Source: Modicisalibacter radicis (GTDB lineage: Bacteria > Pseudomonadota > Gammaproteobacteria > Pseudomonadales > Halomonadaceae). Taken from it: 64,000 nucleotides of DNA. The stretch is from the NCBI RefSeq assembly GCF_900961225.1, contig NZ_CAAHFN010000076.1, forward strand, positions 62,001 to 126,000. Direction: 5' to 3'. The notes under the pieces are model-generated. The model searched no databases. It was not told the DNA's origin and saw only the letters and a program-made list of their open reading frames with translations. Shown here piece after piece: positions 18,086-27,406 of this stretch (position 1 is the first letter of the stretch; each line of letters opens with the position of its first letter). The position numbers and the translations under genes were made by a program.

Positions 18086-19368
18086 TGAAACGACTAGCTC
18101 CGTTCATGCTCGGCTGGCTAATGTTGCTGTTTGGCAACCCGGCCAGCGCGGACCTGACCATCGAGATCACCAAGGGCAGCGATGAAGCGATCCCCATCGC
18201 CGTCGTACCGTTCGGCGGGCAGCAATTGCCCGAGGACATCGCCCAGATCGTCAGCGACGACCTGGCCCACAGCGGTCAGTTCGATCCGCTGTCGCGCAGC
18301 ACGCTGATCGCTTCGCCGACCACCAGCGACGAGGTCCGCTATCGCGACTGGCGTGCCGTCGACAGCAATTACCTGGTGGTCGGCCAGGCCAGCCAGACCG
18401 ACCAGGGCTATCGCATTCAGTTCGAGCTGATGGATATCTACGGCGAGCGGCGCATGCTCGGCGAGGCGGTCAACGTCAGCGCGAACCAGCTGCGTTCCGG
18501 TGCCCATTACATCAGCGACAAGGTCTACGAAGCGATCACCGGGATTCGCGGTGCCTTCTCGACGCGCATCGCCTACGTCACCGCCCAGGGCGCCGCCGAC
18601 AGCCGGCGTTTCGCGCTGCATGTCGCCGATGCCGACGGGCACAACAGCCAGCAGATCCTGTCCTCGCGGGAGCCGATCATGTCGCCGGCCTGGTCGCCGG
18701 ATGGCGACAAGCTTGCCTACGTATCCTTCGAATCGGGTAACTCGGCGATCTACATCCAGAACCTGGCGACCAGCCAGCGCGTCCAGGTCACCTCGTTCCC
18801 GGGCATCAACGGCGCCCCGACCTGGTCGCCGGATGGCCGCAAGCTGGCGATGTCGCTGTCGAAGGATGGCCAGCCGGAGATCTACGTCATGGACATCGGT
18901 TCGCGCAGTTTCCAGCGCCTGACCCGTAACGACTCGATCGATACCGAACCTTCCTGGGCGCCGGACGGCGACAGCCTGGTGTTCACCTCGGATCGCAGCG
19001 GCGGCCCGCAGCTTTACCGCTACTCGCTGGGTAGTGGCGAAAGCCAGCGACTGACCTTTACCGGCAATTACAACTCGCGCGGACGCTACTCGCCGGATGG
19101 CGAAACACTGTTTATGATCCACCGTGGCAACAGCGGTTTCAGCGTCGCCAAGCAGAACCTGGACAACGACCGGCTGACGATACTCACCGACTCGCAGTGG
19201 GATGAGTCGCCCAGTGTTGCGCCGAACGGGAGCATGGTAATCTTCGCCACCCAGCAGGGAAATAACGGGGTGCTGGGCGTGGTGTCGGCCGATGGCAATG
19301 CTTCGTACCGCCTGCCCTCGGCCGAAGGCGACGTGCGGGAGCCTGCGTGGTCGCCGTTCATGAACTGA
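18085..19368 (+). CDS. tolB: Tol-Pal periplasmic beta-propeller TolB
   Basis: Periplasmic protein of 427 residues with an N-terminal signal peptide ending near NPASA-D. An N-terminal alpha/beta domain is followed by a six-bladed propeller; repeated WSPDG-type motifs ([36 protein letters not shown]) mark the blades. It cycles between Pal and TolA. The start shares one base with the tolA stop. Confidence 0.96.
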   Translation: MKRLAPFMLGWLMLLFGNPASADLTIEITKGSDEAIPIAVVPFGGQQLPEDIAQIVSDDLAHSGQFDPLSRSTLIASPTTSDEVRYRDWRAVDSNYLVVGQASQTDQGYRIQFELMDIYGERRMLGEAVNVSANQLRSGAHYISDKVYEAITGIRGAFSTRIAYVTAQGAADSRRFALHVADADGHNSQQILSSREPIMSPAWSPDGDKLAYVSFESGNSAIYIQNLATSQRVQVTSFPGINGAPTWSPDGRKLAMSLSKDGQPEIYVMDIGSRSFQRLTRNDSIDTEPSWAPDGDSLVFTSDRSGGPQLYRYSLGSGESQRLTFTGNYNSRGRYSPDGETLFMIHRGNSGFSVAKQNLDNDRLTILTDSQWDESPSVAPNGSMVIFATQQGNNGVLGVVSADGNASYRLPSAEGDVREPAWSPFMN

Positions 19369-19422
19369 GCCTGAACAGACAGTTACAATTGTGTCATTCG
19401 CATTTTGAGCAAGGAGTTTGAA

Positions 19423-19959
19423 ATGAAGTTTAAACCGTACGCCAAAAGCCTGGCCGTCGCTGTTTCTCTCGCTGTCATGGCTGGTTGTTCCAGCAGCGGC
19501 GGCACCCAGGACGGCAGCATGGATGGCACCACGGCCGGCGGCCAGGGGCAGGGCGGCGTGACCACCGGCCAGGGCGTCTCCGGCGGACAGGCCAGCGGCT
19601 CGCAGGTGGGTGCCGGTCAGCGCGCGGGCATTCCCGATGTACGTACCATCTACTTCGACTACGACAAGGACACCATTCGTCCCGAGTTCGAGTCCGTGCT
19701 CAACGAACACGCCGAGTACCTGCGCAACCACTCCAACGCTCAGGTCGTCCTGCAGGGTCATGCCGACGAACGCGGTACCCGCGAGTACAACCTGGGGCTG
19801 GGCGAACGCCGTGCCCAGTCGGTGGAGCGTTACCTGAGCGTTCAGGGCGTATCGTCATCGCAGGTCGATGTCGTCAGCTATGGCGAAGAACGTCCGGCCG
19901 TGCAAGGCCACTCCGAACAGGCCTACGCGAAGAACCGTCGCGTGGTCATCGCTTACTAA
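19423..19959 (+). CDS. pal: Peptidoglycan-associated lipoprotein Pal
   Basis: Outer-membrane lipoprotein that binds peptidoglycan, about 178 residues. The signal ends in the lipobox AVMAGC, followed by a Gly/Ser/Gln-rich linker and an OmpA-C domain with IYFDYDKDTIRPEF and HADERGTREYNLGLGERRA. The ATG at 19423 is chosen because AAGGAG lies at 19411-19416; an upstream TTG would add six residues. The linker is richer in glycine than in E. coli Pal. Confidence 0.95.
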   Translation: MKFKPYAKSLAVAVSLAVMAGCSSSGGTQDGSMDGTTAGGQGQGGVTTGQGVSGGQASGSQVGAGQRAGIPDVRTIYFDYDKDTIRPEFESVLNEHAEYLRNHSNAQVVLQGHADERGTREYNLGLGERRAQSVERYLSVQGVSSSQVDVVSYGEERPAVQGHSEQAYAKNRRVVIAY

Positions 19960-19977
19960 GCTTCGGCGGAGTCAAGC

Positions 19978-20736
19978 ATGAAACACAGTCTGAAAGGACT
20001 GTGCGGCGCGGGGGCCCTGTTGCTCCCGCTGTCCGTATGGGCCGCCCCCGTGGTCGAAGATCTTTCGGCCAATCAGCAGAGCAATCTCTACCAGCAGACC
20101 CAGGCTCGTCCCGAGGCGGGCGGCAACCTGGTGCTGTTCAACCAGTTGCAGGAAAACCAGCGCAGGCTCCAGGAACTGCGAGGGCAGATCGAGGAGCTGC
20201 GCTACCAGCTCGAGCAGCAGAAGACCCTGGCGCAGGAGCGTTACCTGGAGCTGGAGAAGCGCATCGAGGCGATCGCCGCGAGTGGTGACAATGGCAGCGC
20301 TTCTGACGCTTCGTCACAGGCGGGTGACGGCGACACGGCCGCTGCCAGCGCCGCCAGCCAGGAGGATCGCCAGGCCTACCAGGCGGCTTTCCAGAAGGTC
20401 CAGGCACGCGACTTCGATGCCGCGCTCACTGCCTTCGAGGCCTTCGTCGAGAATCATCCCGATTCGCCATTGCGCGCCAACGGCTATTATTGGTTGGGAG
20501 AGCTCTATTCGGCGCGCTCCGAGCTGGAGCCGGCGGCCCAGTCGTTCACGACCGTGATCGAAGACTACCCGCAAAGCAACAAGGTCCCCGATGCGCTCTA
20601 TAAACTGGGATTGCTCAAGGCACGCCAGGGCCAGCCGGAGGCCAGCAAGCAACTTCTGAACCGCGTTCAGCAGGAATATCCGGACAGTAATGCGGCCAGC
20701 ATGGCCGGCGATTTCCTCAACCAGTCCGGGCTTTGA
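19978..20736 (+). CDS. cpoB: Tol-Pal/cell division coordinator CpoB (YbgF)
   Basis: Periplasmic protein of 252 residues with a signal peptide ending near VWA-APV, a trimerising coiled coil (about residues 45-95, rich in Leu, Gln and Glu) and three C-terminal TPR units (from AYQAAFQKVQARDFDAALTA). It is known to link the Tol machine to PBP1B during division. It is the last tol-pal gene, 18 bases after pal. Confidence 0.93.
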   Translation: MKHSLKGLCGAGALLLPLSVWAAPVVEDLSANQQSNLYQQTQARPEAGGNLVLFNQLQENQRRLQELRGQIEELRYQLEQQKTLAQERYLELEKRIEAIAASGDNGSASDASSQAGDGDTAAASAASQEDRQAYQAAFQKVQARDFDAALTAFEAFVENHPDSPLRANGYYWLGELYSARSELEPAAQSFTTVIEDYPQSNKVPDALYKLGLLKARQGQPEASKQLLNRVQQEYPDSNAASMAGDFLNQSGL

Positions 20737-20755
20737 TCGGCACCGAGGAGTCATG

Positions 20756-21517
20756 ATGAGTTGCAAGATCGATTACCAGGCCCCGGCGGATCTGCTGGCG
20801 GGGCGAGTCATCCTGGTAACCGGCGCCGGTGACGGCATTGGCCGAGCCGCCGCCCGGTGTTACGCCCGCCACGGCGCCACGATGATCCTGCTGGGGCGCA
20901 CTACCGCCAAGCTCGAGGCCGTCTACGACGAGATCGAGGCCGAAGGCGGCCCGCAGCCGGCTATCTTCCCGCTCAATTTCGAAGGCGCCACGCTCAAGGA
21001 CTATCAGGATATGGCGGCGACGCTGGACAAGGAGTTCGCGCGTCTCGACGGCATCCTGCACAACGCCGGCCTGCTGGGACGGATCACGCCGTTCGAGCAG
21101 TACGATCCCGAGCTCTGGGAGCAGGTCATGCAGGTCAACGTCAATGGGCCGGTATGGATGACCCAGGCGCTGCTGCCGCTGCTCAAGGCCTCCGAGGATG
21201 CCTCGGTGATATTCACGTCGTCCGGCGTGGGGCGCAAGGGGCGGGCGTTCTGGGGCGCCTATTCGGTCTCCAAGTTCGCCACCGAGGGGTTCGTTCAGGT
21301 ACTCGCCGACGAGCTCGAAAACCTTTCTGCGGTGCGCGTCAACAGCCTCAACCCCGGTGCGACGCGCACGCGCATGCGTCAGGAGGCCTTTCCCGGCGAA
21401 GACCCGGCGACACTGCGCAGCGCCGACGAGATCATGCCGACGTATCTATGGCTGATGGGCGCCGACAGCCGGGGGCATACCGGCGAGCGCTTCGACGCCC
21501 AGCCACCCCGCGGCTAG
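20756..21517 (+). CDS. yciK: YciK-family short-chain dehydrogenase
   Basis: SDR oxidoreductase of about 253 residues. TGAGDGIGRAAA is the nucleotide-binding motif, LHNAGLLG the NAG motif and YSVSKFA the catalytic Tyr-Lys pair. The opening DYQAPADLLAGRVILVTGA resembles YciK. The second of two adjacent ATGs (20756) is preferred, 5 bases after GAGGAG. Its stop overlaps the stop of the opposite-strand phosphatase by 4 bases. In pseudomonads yciK is next to ubiG and mupP, as here, though here it faces them. Substrate unknown. Confidence 0.85.
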   Translation: MSCKIDYQAPADLLAGRVILVTGAGDGIGRAAARCYARHGATMILLGRTTAKLEAVYDEIEAEGGPQPAIFPLNFEGATLKDYQDMAATLDKEFARLDGILHNAGLLGRITPFEQYDPELWEQVMQVNVNGPVWMTQALLPLLKASEDASVIFTSSGVGRKGRAFWGAYSVSKFATEGFVQVLADELENLSAVRVNSLNPGATRTRMRQEAFPGEDPATLRSADEIMPTYLWLMGADSRGHTGERFDAQPPRG

Positions 21518-22248
21518 GGCCGTCCTCGCGCTTCGCTGTCCATGCCTCGCCGAGGCTGGGCCTGCCCGTTATCGCCGACCCGCCGGGCGTCCAGCGCGAT
21601 AAGCGCCGCGCTGAGATCCCGGGGGTGCTCGTACCAGCGATCCGCTCCCCAGCTATGCCGGTCCTCAGCCTCGTCGATATAGCCGTAGCCTACGGCGATC
21701 GCCGCCATGCCGGCGGCCTGGGCGGCCTGCATGTCACGTAGGTGATCGCCGATGTACCAGCACTGCGAGGCACTCACGCCCAGGCGTTGCGCGGCTTCCC
21801 ACAACGGCTCCGGGGCGGGCTTTCTGACCGGCAGATCGTCGGCGCACAGCAATGCGCCAGGCGCCAGGCCCAGCGCCTCGATCAGCGGCGCGGCATAAGC
21901 TCGCGGCTTGTTGGTGACGATGCCCCAGGCCCGTGGTGGCTGCGACCAGGTGGCAAGTAGCGGTTCCAATCCCGGGAAGACTCGACTCTCGGCGGCGACA
22001 TCGCAGGCGTAGCTGTCAAGCAGGAACTCGCGTGCCGCGGCATGCTCGGGGTGCGCAACCTCGAGCCCCAGCGCCAGCGTCACCAGGGCGCTGCCGCCAT
22101 TGGACACCTGCGCGCGGATCACCTCGAAGGGCAGTGCGTCGAGGCCGTGGTGCGCACGCAGGGCATTGGTCGCCCGGGCCAGGTCCGGTGCGGTGTCGAC
22201 CAGGGTGCCGTCGAGATCGAACAGCAGCCCGAGTGGCGCATCGATCAC
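21514..22248 (-). CDS. mupP: HAD phosphatase, probably MurNAc-6-phosphate phosphatase MupP
   Basis: HAD-superfamily hydrolase of 244 residues with [16 protein letters not shown], a VTNKPRAYA motif and [10 protein letters not shown]. It could be called phosphoglycolate phosphatase, but the ending [18 protein letters not shown] and the position directly after ubiG with yciK beyond it match MupP of Pseudomonas, which dephosphorylates N-acetylmuramate-6-phosphate in peptidoglycan recycling. The start is GTG at 22248, overlapping the ubiG stop as GTGA with GGAGG just upstream. The MupP call is from remembered family features and synteny. Confidence 0.72.
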   Translation of the reverse strand: MIDAPLGLLFDLDGTLVDTAPDLARATNALRAHHGLDALPFEVIRAQVSNGGSALVTLALGLEVAHPEHAAAREFLLDSYACDVAAESRVFPGLEPLLATWSQPPRAWGIVTNKPRAYAAPLIEALGLAPGALLCADDLPVRKPAPEPLWEAAQRLGVSASQCWYIGDHLRDMQAAQAAGMAAIAVGYGYIDEAEDRHSWGADRWYEHPRDLSAALIALDARRVGDNGQAQPRRGMDSEARGRP

Positions 22249-22976
22249 GGCGCCTCCATCGTGCAATGCATCAGGTAGTTGACCGAGACATCCCGCGGCG
22301 CCAGGCGGTAGGTGCGGGTCAAGGGGTTGTAGGTCAGCCCGCTCTGTTCGCGTACCCGCAGGCCGGTGGCCCGGCACCAGTTGGAGAGTTCCGAGGGGCG
22401 GATGAACTTGCGATAGTCGTGGGTGCCGCGCGGCAGCAGGCTGAGCACGTATTCGGCGCCGATGATCGCAAAGGCATAGGCCTTGGGGTTGCGGTTGATG
22501 GTCGAGAAGAACACGTGCCCACCGGGGCGTACCAGCGTGGCACAGGCCCGCACCACCGCGGCGGGGTCGGGGACGTGCTCGAGCATTTCCAGGCAGGTGA
22601 CGATGTCGTATTCGCCGGGATGCTCGGCGGCCATCTCCTCGGCGCTGACCTGGCGATAGTCGACCGTCACGCCGCTTTCCTGCTGATGCATGCGCGCGAC
22701 TTCCAGCGGCGTCGCGCCCAGGTCGATGCCGGTTACCCGGGCACCGCGGTGCGCCATGGCCTCGCTCAGGATGCCACCGCCGCAGCCGACGTCGAGGGCG
22801 GTCTTGCCGGCGAGCCCGGCCCGCGCGTCGATGAAGTCCAGGCGCAGCGGATTGATCTCGTGGAGCGGCTTGAACTCGCTGTCGGGGTCCCACCAGCGAC
22901 TCGCCAGGGCCTCGAATTTGGCAATCTCGCTGGAGTCGACATTGCCGCGCTGGGTACCGCGTTGTGCCTGGTTCAT
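22245..22976 (-). CDS. ubiG: Ubiquinone biosynthesis O-methyltransferase UbiG
   Basis: SAM-dependent methyltransferase of 243 residues carrying out both O-methylations in ubiquinone synthesis. It has the SAM motif [16 protein letters not shown] and the N-terminal [19 protein letters not shown] segment typical of UbiG. It is translationally linked to the MupP-type gene by a 4-base overlap. Confidence 0.94.
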   Translation of the reverse strand: MNQAQRGTQRGNVDSSEIAKFEALASRWWDPDSEFKPLHEINPLRLDFIDARAGLAGKTALDVGCGGGILSEAMAHRGARVTGIDLGATPLEVARMHQQESGVTVDYRQVSAEEMAAEHPGEYDIVTCLEMLEHVPDPAAVVRACATLVRPGGHVFFSTINRNPKAYAFAIIGAEYVLSLLPRGTHDYRKFIRPSELSNWCRATGLRVREQSGLTYNPLTRTYRLAPRDVSVNYLMHCTMEAP

Positions 22977-23364
22977 AGCGCCTCTCCCTGTTGGCGGGGG
23001 TTGTACGTGACGCGCTGGCTAGCGCCATGTGCTTGCGTTCCTGGTTATCGATCGGCATGGCTCGCCGTCAGCGAGCCCGGCCCGGGGATGATGCAACGCT
23101 TGCATGCCGGGCCGACGAGCTGCCCATATTCTACGCTTTCTCGACAAGCTTTGGGCAAAGATGCCACGGTAAGCGGTGGCCGGACCGGCGGTCGGGAGTG
23201 CCGGCGGTCCGGCGCGATGTTATCGTTGGCAATCGCGCAAGCTCGGCCAGCGCGACGATCGCGAGTCTGCCGGAGACGCAGGCTGATTCACTGAGCGTAG
23301 CGGGGCTCGCTTCACGGCCCCGATATGGCATACTTATTGTTACATTCATGCAGGAGGGACCCCC
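22977..23364. other. Non-coding gap between ubiG and galU
   Basis: No gene is supported in these 388 bases. Two inverted repeats are visible: GGCTCGC/GCGAGCC (23059-23065 and 23071-23077, 5-base loop) and GCCGGACCG/CGGTCCGGC (23179-23187 and 23205-23213, 17-base loop). Divergent promoters for ubiG and galU must lie here, but I see no convincing -35/-10 pair. CAGGAGGG just before 23365 is the galU ribosome site. Confidence 0.5.
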
Positions 23365-24255
23365 ATGATTCGTAAGGCCGTACTACCCGTAGCGGGGCTC
23401 GGCACGCGTTGCCTGCCGGCTTCCAAGGCCATCCCCAAGGAGATGATCACCATCGTCGACAAGCCGGTGATCCAGTATGTCGTCGAAGAGGCGGTGGCCG
23501 CCGGAATCAAGGAGATCGTGCTGGTCACGCACTCCAGCAAGGGCGCCATCGAGAATCACTTCGACAAGCATTTCGAACTCGAGACGATGCTCGAGGCCAA
23601 GGGCAAGGACGACATGCTCGCCGAGGTGCGCAGCATCGTCCCCGACGACGTGAGCATCATTGCGGTGCGTCAGCCCGAAGCGCTGGGGCTCGGTCACGCG
23701 GTGCTCTGCGCTCGCTCGGTGATCGGTCAGGACGAGCCCTTTGCGGTGCTGCTGCCCGACGTGCTGGTCGATGACGAAGGCCTGCCGCGCAACGACCTGG
23801 CCGGCATGATCGAGGCCTACCAGCGTACCGGCGATGCTCAGATCATGGTCGAGAACGTGCCCAGGGACATGGTCCACAAGTATGGCATCGTGGCGCTCGA
23901 GGGCGACGTGCCCGACCCCGGCAAGAGCGCGCTGATCAGCGACATGGTCGAAAAGCCCGCGGTCGAGCAGGCACCCTCGACGCTGGCGGTCATCGGCCGT
24001 TATCTGCTGCCCGGTTCGATCTTCGAGCTGCTCGCCCAGACCAGGCCGGGCGCCGGCAACGAAATTCAACTGACCGATGCCATCGACACGCTGCGCAAGC
24101 AGCAGGGCGTCGCCGCCTATCGCATGCAGGGCGCAACCTACGATTGCGGACACCAACTCGGCTACCTGGAAGCTACGCTGGCCTACGGCAAGCGCCATCC
24201 CAAGTTCGGCGAGGGCTTCAACGCGCTGCTCAAGCGTTACGCCAACGAGGGGTAA
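23365..24255 (+). CDS. galU: UTP--glucose-1-phosphate uridylyltransferase
   Basis: Makes UDP-glucose for envelope glycans and compatible sugars. The 296-residue protein has AVLPVAGLGTRCLPASKAIP, the nucleotide-binding signature, and VDKPVIQYVVEEA and MVEKP motifs of bacterial GalU. AGGAGGG precedes the ATG. It is followed 4 bases later by a dehydrogenase-like gene, the usual galU-ugd pairing. Confidence 0.95.
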   Translation: MIRKAVLPVAGLGTRCLPASKAIPKEMITIVDKPVIQYVVEEAVAAGIKEIVLVTHSSKGAIENHFDKHFELETMLEAKGKDDMLAEVRSIVPDDVSIIAVRQPEALGLGHAVLCARSVIGQDEPFAVLLPDVLVDDEGLPRNDLAGMIEAYQRTGDAQIMVENVPRDMVHKYGIVALEGDVPDPGKSALISDMVEKPAVEQAPSTLAVIGRYLLPGSIFELLAQTRPGAGNEIQLTDAIDTLRKQQGVAAYRMQGATYDCGHQLGYLEATLAYGKRHPKFGEGFNALLKRYANEG

Positions 24256-24259
24256 GCCG

Positions 24260-25555
24260 ATGCGAATTATCGTACACGGCAGCGAGCTGGCCGCGGCGAC
24301 CGCCGCCGCGGCGATGGCCTCGGTCGGTCATCGGGTCGACTGGTACCCGCATCCCGACACCGTATGGACACAGCTCGCGGCCGCCGACTGGCTGAGTGGC
24401 GAGCCCTTCGTCGCCGAACAGCTGACGGCGAGCCGCGACTCCGGCGCGCTGCGCATTCACGATGCCCCAACGGCTCTCGAAGAGCCACTGGAAGCGGATG
24501 TCCTCTGGCTGGCATTGGCGCCCGACCAACGCGACGCCGCCGAGCGGTTCGTCGATGACGTCGCCGGTGCGCAGAGTTCGCCGCTGGTGGTGGTCAACAA
24601 CTCGACGTTCCCGGTGGGCCAGACCGAAGCGCTGGAAGCATTGCTGCGGCATGCCTCGCAGGTCGCCGTGGTACTGCCGGACATGCTCGAGGAGGGGCGT
24701 GCCTGGCAGGTCTTCACGCGCCCCTCGCGTTGGCTGCTGGGCTGCGAGGACGATTGGGCGGCCGACCAGGTCCGCGAATTGCTGCGTGCCTTCAATCGCC
24801 GGGCCGAAGTCTTCCAGCGCATGCCCAGACGTGCCGCCGAGCTGACCAAGCTGGCGATCAACGGCATGCTGGCGACGCGTATCAGCTACATGAACGAAGT
24901 CGCCGGTCTGGCCGACTCGCTGGGCGTCGATGTCGAGCACGTTCGGCAGGGCATGGGCGCGGATACCCGCATCGGCTATGAGTATCTGTACCCGGGGATC
25001 GGCTTCGGCGGGCCCAACTTTTCCCGCGACCTGATGCGCCTGGCCGACGTCCAGCATCAGACGGGGCGTGAATCGCAGTTGCTCGAACAGGTGCTGGATA
25101 TCAACGAGGGCAAGAAGGAGACGCTGTTCCGCAAGTTGTGGAATCACTTCCACGGCAAGCTGGAAGGGCGCACGGTGGCCATCTGGGGCGCCGCCTTCAA
25201 GCCGGGCACCACACGCATCGATCATGCCCCCGTGTTGACGTTGTTGCGTGCGCTGTGGGCCCAGGGCGTCCATGTCCGCCTGCACGACCCTGCAGCGCTG
25301 CCGGCGCTACGCAAGGAACTCGGCGAGCATCCGCTGCTCAGCCTGCACGAGGACGATCCTTACGCCGCCTGCGAGGGCGCCGACGCCCTGATGCTGGTCA
25401 CCGAGTGGAAGTGCTACTGGAACCCGGACTGGCGGCGTCTTGCCGAAACGCTAGGCGAGCGGCTGATCCTCGACGGACGCAACATCTACGATCCGGTCTA
25501 CGTCGCGGCCCGCGGGCTGGTCTACCGGGGCATCGGACGGCGCGCCGACCCCTGA
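24260..25555 (+). CDS. UDP-glucose 6-dehydrogenase-like protein lacking catalytic Cys
   Basis: A 431-residue member of the UDP-glucose/GDP-mannose dehydrogenase family. The middle domain keeps AAELTKLAINGML (Lys197, Asn201) and the C-terminal domain keeps WGAAFKPGT and LDGRNIYDP. But the usual GFGGSCFPKD reads GFGGPNFSRD, so Asn253 stands where the nucleophilic cysteine should be, and the N-terminal GxGYxG dinucleotide loop is replaced by HGSELAAATA. Position after galU suggests a nucleotide-sugar role; with these changes it may not do the normal two-step oxidation. Start ATG 24260 is 4 bases after galU. Confidence 0.75.
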   Translation: MRIIVHGSELAAATAAAAMASVGHRVDWYPHPDTVWTQLAAADWLSGEPFVAEQLTASRDSGALRIHDAPTALEEPLEADVLWLALAPDQRDAAERFVDDVAGAQSSPLVVVNNSTFPVGQTEALEALLRHASQVAVVLPDMLEEGRAWQVFTRPSRWLLGCEDDWAADQVRELLRAFNRRAEVFQRMPRRAAELTKLAINGMLATRISYMNEVAGLADSLGVDVEHVRQGMGADTRIGYEYLYPGIGFGGPNFSRDLMRLADVQHQTGRESQLLEQVLDINEGKKETLFRKLWNHFHGKLEGRTVAIWGAAFKPGTTRIDHAPVLTLLRALWAQGVHVRLHDPAALPALRKELGEHPLLSLHEDDPYAACEGADALMLVTEWKCYWNPDWRRLAETLGERLILDGRNIYDPVYVAARGLVYRGIGRRADP

Positions 25556-25585
25556 GCCACTAGGCCCGAGCGCCGCGCGGGCATG

Positions 25586-25619
25586 CGCCGACGTCCCGCT
25601 TCAGAACGGGACGTCGGCG
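25586..25619. repeat. Strong inverted repeat between convergent genes
   Basis: CGCCGACGTCCCG (25586-25598) and CGGGACGTCGGCG (25607-25619) form a perfect 13-bp stem with an 8-base loop between the ends of the dehydrogenase-like gene and sodB. There is no T run on either side, so a bidirectional transcript-end role is likely but not a textbook intrinsic terminator. Confidence 0.6.
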
Positions 25620-25662
25620 TCGCGGACCGGCAACCACCTTGCCCGGCTGCGGAGCGCTGCGA

Positions 25663-26241
25663 TCAGCTGAAATTCTGGGCGACGAAATCCCAGTTGACGA
25701 TATTCCACACCGCATCCAGGTACTTGGGTCGTGCGTTGCGGTAATCGATGTAGTAGGCATGCTCCCACACGTCGATGGCCAGCAATGGCGTCTGGCCGTG
25801 AGCGATCGGGGTGTCGGCATCGTCGGTATTGAGGATATCGACGCCGCCATCGGCAGTCTTGATCAACCAGGTCCAGCCCACCCCGAAGTTGCCGGCGGCC
25901 TTGGCGTTGAACGCCTCCTTGAACGCGTCGAAGGAACCGAATCCGGCGTTGATGGCCTCATTCAGTGCCCCCGAAGGCTGGCCACCCCCCTTGGGTGACA
26001 GACAGTGCCAGTAGAAGGTGTGGTTCCATACCTGAGCCGCCTGGTTGAACAGCCCCCCGGAAGTCGACTTGATGATCTCCTCGAGCGACTTGGCCTCGTC
26101 GTCGGTCCCTTGGGTCAGTTCGTTGAGCTTGGTCACATAGGCCTGATGGTGCTTGCCGTAGTGGTACTCGAGGGTTTCCGCGGAGATGTGCGGTTCCAGC
26201 GCATTTTTCTCATAGGGCAGCGCGGGAAGTTCGAAGGCCAT
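25663..26241 (-). CDS. sodB: Superoxide dismutase [Fe]
   Basis: Cytoplasmic superoxide dismutase, 192 residues. Metal ligands are visible in [13 protein letters not shown] (histidine), [17 protein letters not shown] (histidine) and [11 protein letters not shown] (Asp and His). The [14 protein letters not shown] and FGVGWTWLI stretches favour the iron form over manganese. AGGAG precedes the ATG at 26241, with a candidate promoter at 26278-26306. Confidence 0.95.
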   Translation of the reverse strand: MAFELPALPYEKNALEPHISAETLEYHYGKHHQAYVTKLNELTQGTDDEAKSLEEIIKSTSGGLFNQAAQVWNHTFYWHCLSPKGGGQPSGALNEAINAGFGSFDAFKEAFNAKAAGNFGVGWTWLIKTADGGVDILNTDDADTPIAHGQTPLLAIDVWEHAYYIDYRNARPKYLDAVWNIVNWDFVAQNFS

Positions 26242-26277
26242 GGGTCGACTCCTATTTGCTTCCGGTAATCACCGTGG

Positions 26278-26306
26278 AATACAGAAGCGGATAAAAAACC
26301 TTACAA
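26278..26306 (-). promoter_or_regulatory. Candidate sodB promoter
   Basis: On the minus strand TTGTAA (26301-26306), a 17-base spacer and TGTATT (26278-26283) lie about 37 bases before the sodB start in a locally AT-rich patch. Each hexamer matches 4 of 6. No Fur box is evident. Confidence 0.4.
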
Positions 26307-26448
26307 TACCAAGCATCTGCGTTCAGTGAGGTCGCAACATGTTATCAGCCTGGGGTATGCTCGCCAATTCCGCTGCCGCAGCTCAGCACGTGTAACGAAG
26401 GCAACGATGGCGAACTCGCTACACGCCAGGCACAGACGAGGAGAATCC

Positions 26449-27294
26449 ATGGTGGATCGCGCCGACGAACCACGCCTGACAACCCCGATCGTCCCGGGAC
26501 CCGGCGACGAACTGACGACGCATCGCTCGCCGGGCAACACCCAGAGTGCGCGCGTCTGGCCGCTATGGTTGCTGGTTTGCCTGCTGCTGGTCGGGCTGAC
26601 GACACTGGCCTGGCTCTACTGGACGGACCGCCAGAGCTGGCAGACGACCCAGCGCGAGCTCGAGGGGCAGGTGTCCAACATGCATGCCAGGCTGGATAGT
26701 CTCGATGACGGGCGCGGCATGTCCCCCGACCAGCTGTCGAACGAGCTCGGCGCCCTCGGCGAGGAGCAGCAATCGCTGTCCCGGCAGCTCGACGAGCTGC
26801 GTTCGACCGTCGAAGGGCTCGAAGAGAACACGGCCGACAGCTCGCGGATCGACGACCTGGCCCAGCGGCTTGACGGCCTCGAAACGCAGGGTGACACACT
26901 GGCCGCCACCCTCGATGCGACCCGCCGCTCGCTGACGGCGCTCGAGAAGCAGGGGAACGAAGCCCGTCAGGGATTGTCCGAGCGTGTATCTCGCCTCGCC
27001 TCCGATCAACAGCAGGCGACCCAGCGTCGCGAGGCGCTGGCAGGACGCACCGACGAACTGACCCAGACCCAGCGCGGCATGCAACAGCAGCTCGAGGCGC
27101 TGGGCGAAGTCGAAACCCGTATCGCGACACTCGGTGAGCGTGTCGACTCGTTGAACCAGACCAGTCAGTCGCGACAGGATGAGCGGGAACAGCTCCAGGC
27201 GCGGATCGATGAAATCCGCACCGCGATCACGGAATTGCGCCAGAATCAATTGGCGATCAACGCCAGTCTGGAAAGCTTGAGTGCCGGCAACTGA
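26449..27294 (+). CDS. Membrane-anchored coiled-coil protein, function unknown
   Basis: I do not recognise this 281-residue protein. It has a short cytoplasmic Pro/Thr-rich head, one membrane span (about residues 37-57, WPLWLLVCLLLVGLTTLAWL) and a long helical region rich in Glu, Gln, Leu and Arg with repeated L..Q...L patterns, predicted to be a periplasmic coiled coil. It ends in LRQNQLAINASLESLSAG. ATG 26449 has GAGGAG at 26439-26444. It is divergent from sodB and 112 bases ahead of tamA, so an envelope role is possible. The layout recalls structural or scaffold proteins, but no function is claimed. Confidence 0.8.
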   Translation: MVDRADEPRLTTPIVPGPGDELTTHRSPGNTQSARVWPLWLLVCLLLVGLTTLAWLYWTDRQSWQTTQRELEGQVSNMHARLDSLDDGRGMSPDQLSNELGALGEEQQSLSRQLDELRSTVEGLEENTADSSRIDDLAQRLDGLETQGDTLAATLDATRRSLTALEKQGNEARQGLSERVSRLASDQQQATQRREALAGRTDELTQTQRGMQQQLEALGEVETRIATLGERVDSLNQTSQSRQDEREQLQARIDEIRTAITELRQNQLAINASLESLSAGN

Positions 27295-27361
27295 TCACGA
27301 CGATGTCTTCAGGGAGCCAGAGACACGAATGGAAGCAGTCATAGTCAACCGGTGCGATGAC

Positions 27362-27399
27362 CGCTCGTCCGTCGGCGCTTCACCGCGGCCCGACGAGCG
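27362..27399. repeat. Inverted repeat just before tamA
   Basis: CGCTCGTC (27362-27369) and GACGAGCG (27392-27399) form an 8-bp stem ending 7 bases before the tamA ATG. Alternative pairing of GTCGG with CCGAC is possible inside it. It could hide the weak tamA ribosome site or partly end upstream transcripts. Confidence 0.4.
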
Positions 27400-27406
27400 C
27401 TGATTC

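Noticed and set aside
22249..23058. Long minus-strand frame extending upstream of the MupP-type gene through the whole ubiG region
   Set aside because: It is an out-of-frame reading of ubiG, rich in Arg, Gly and Pro; the true start is the GTG at 22248.
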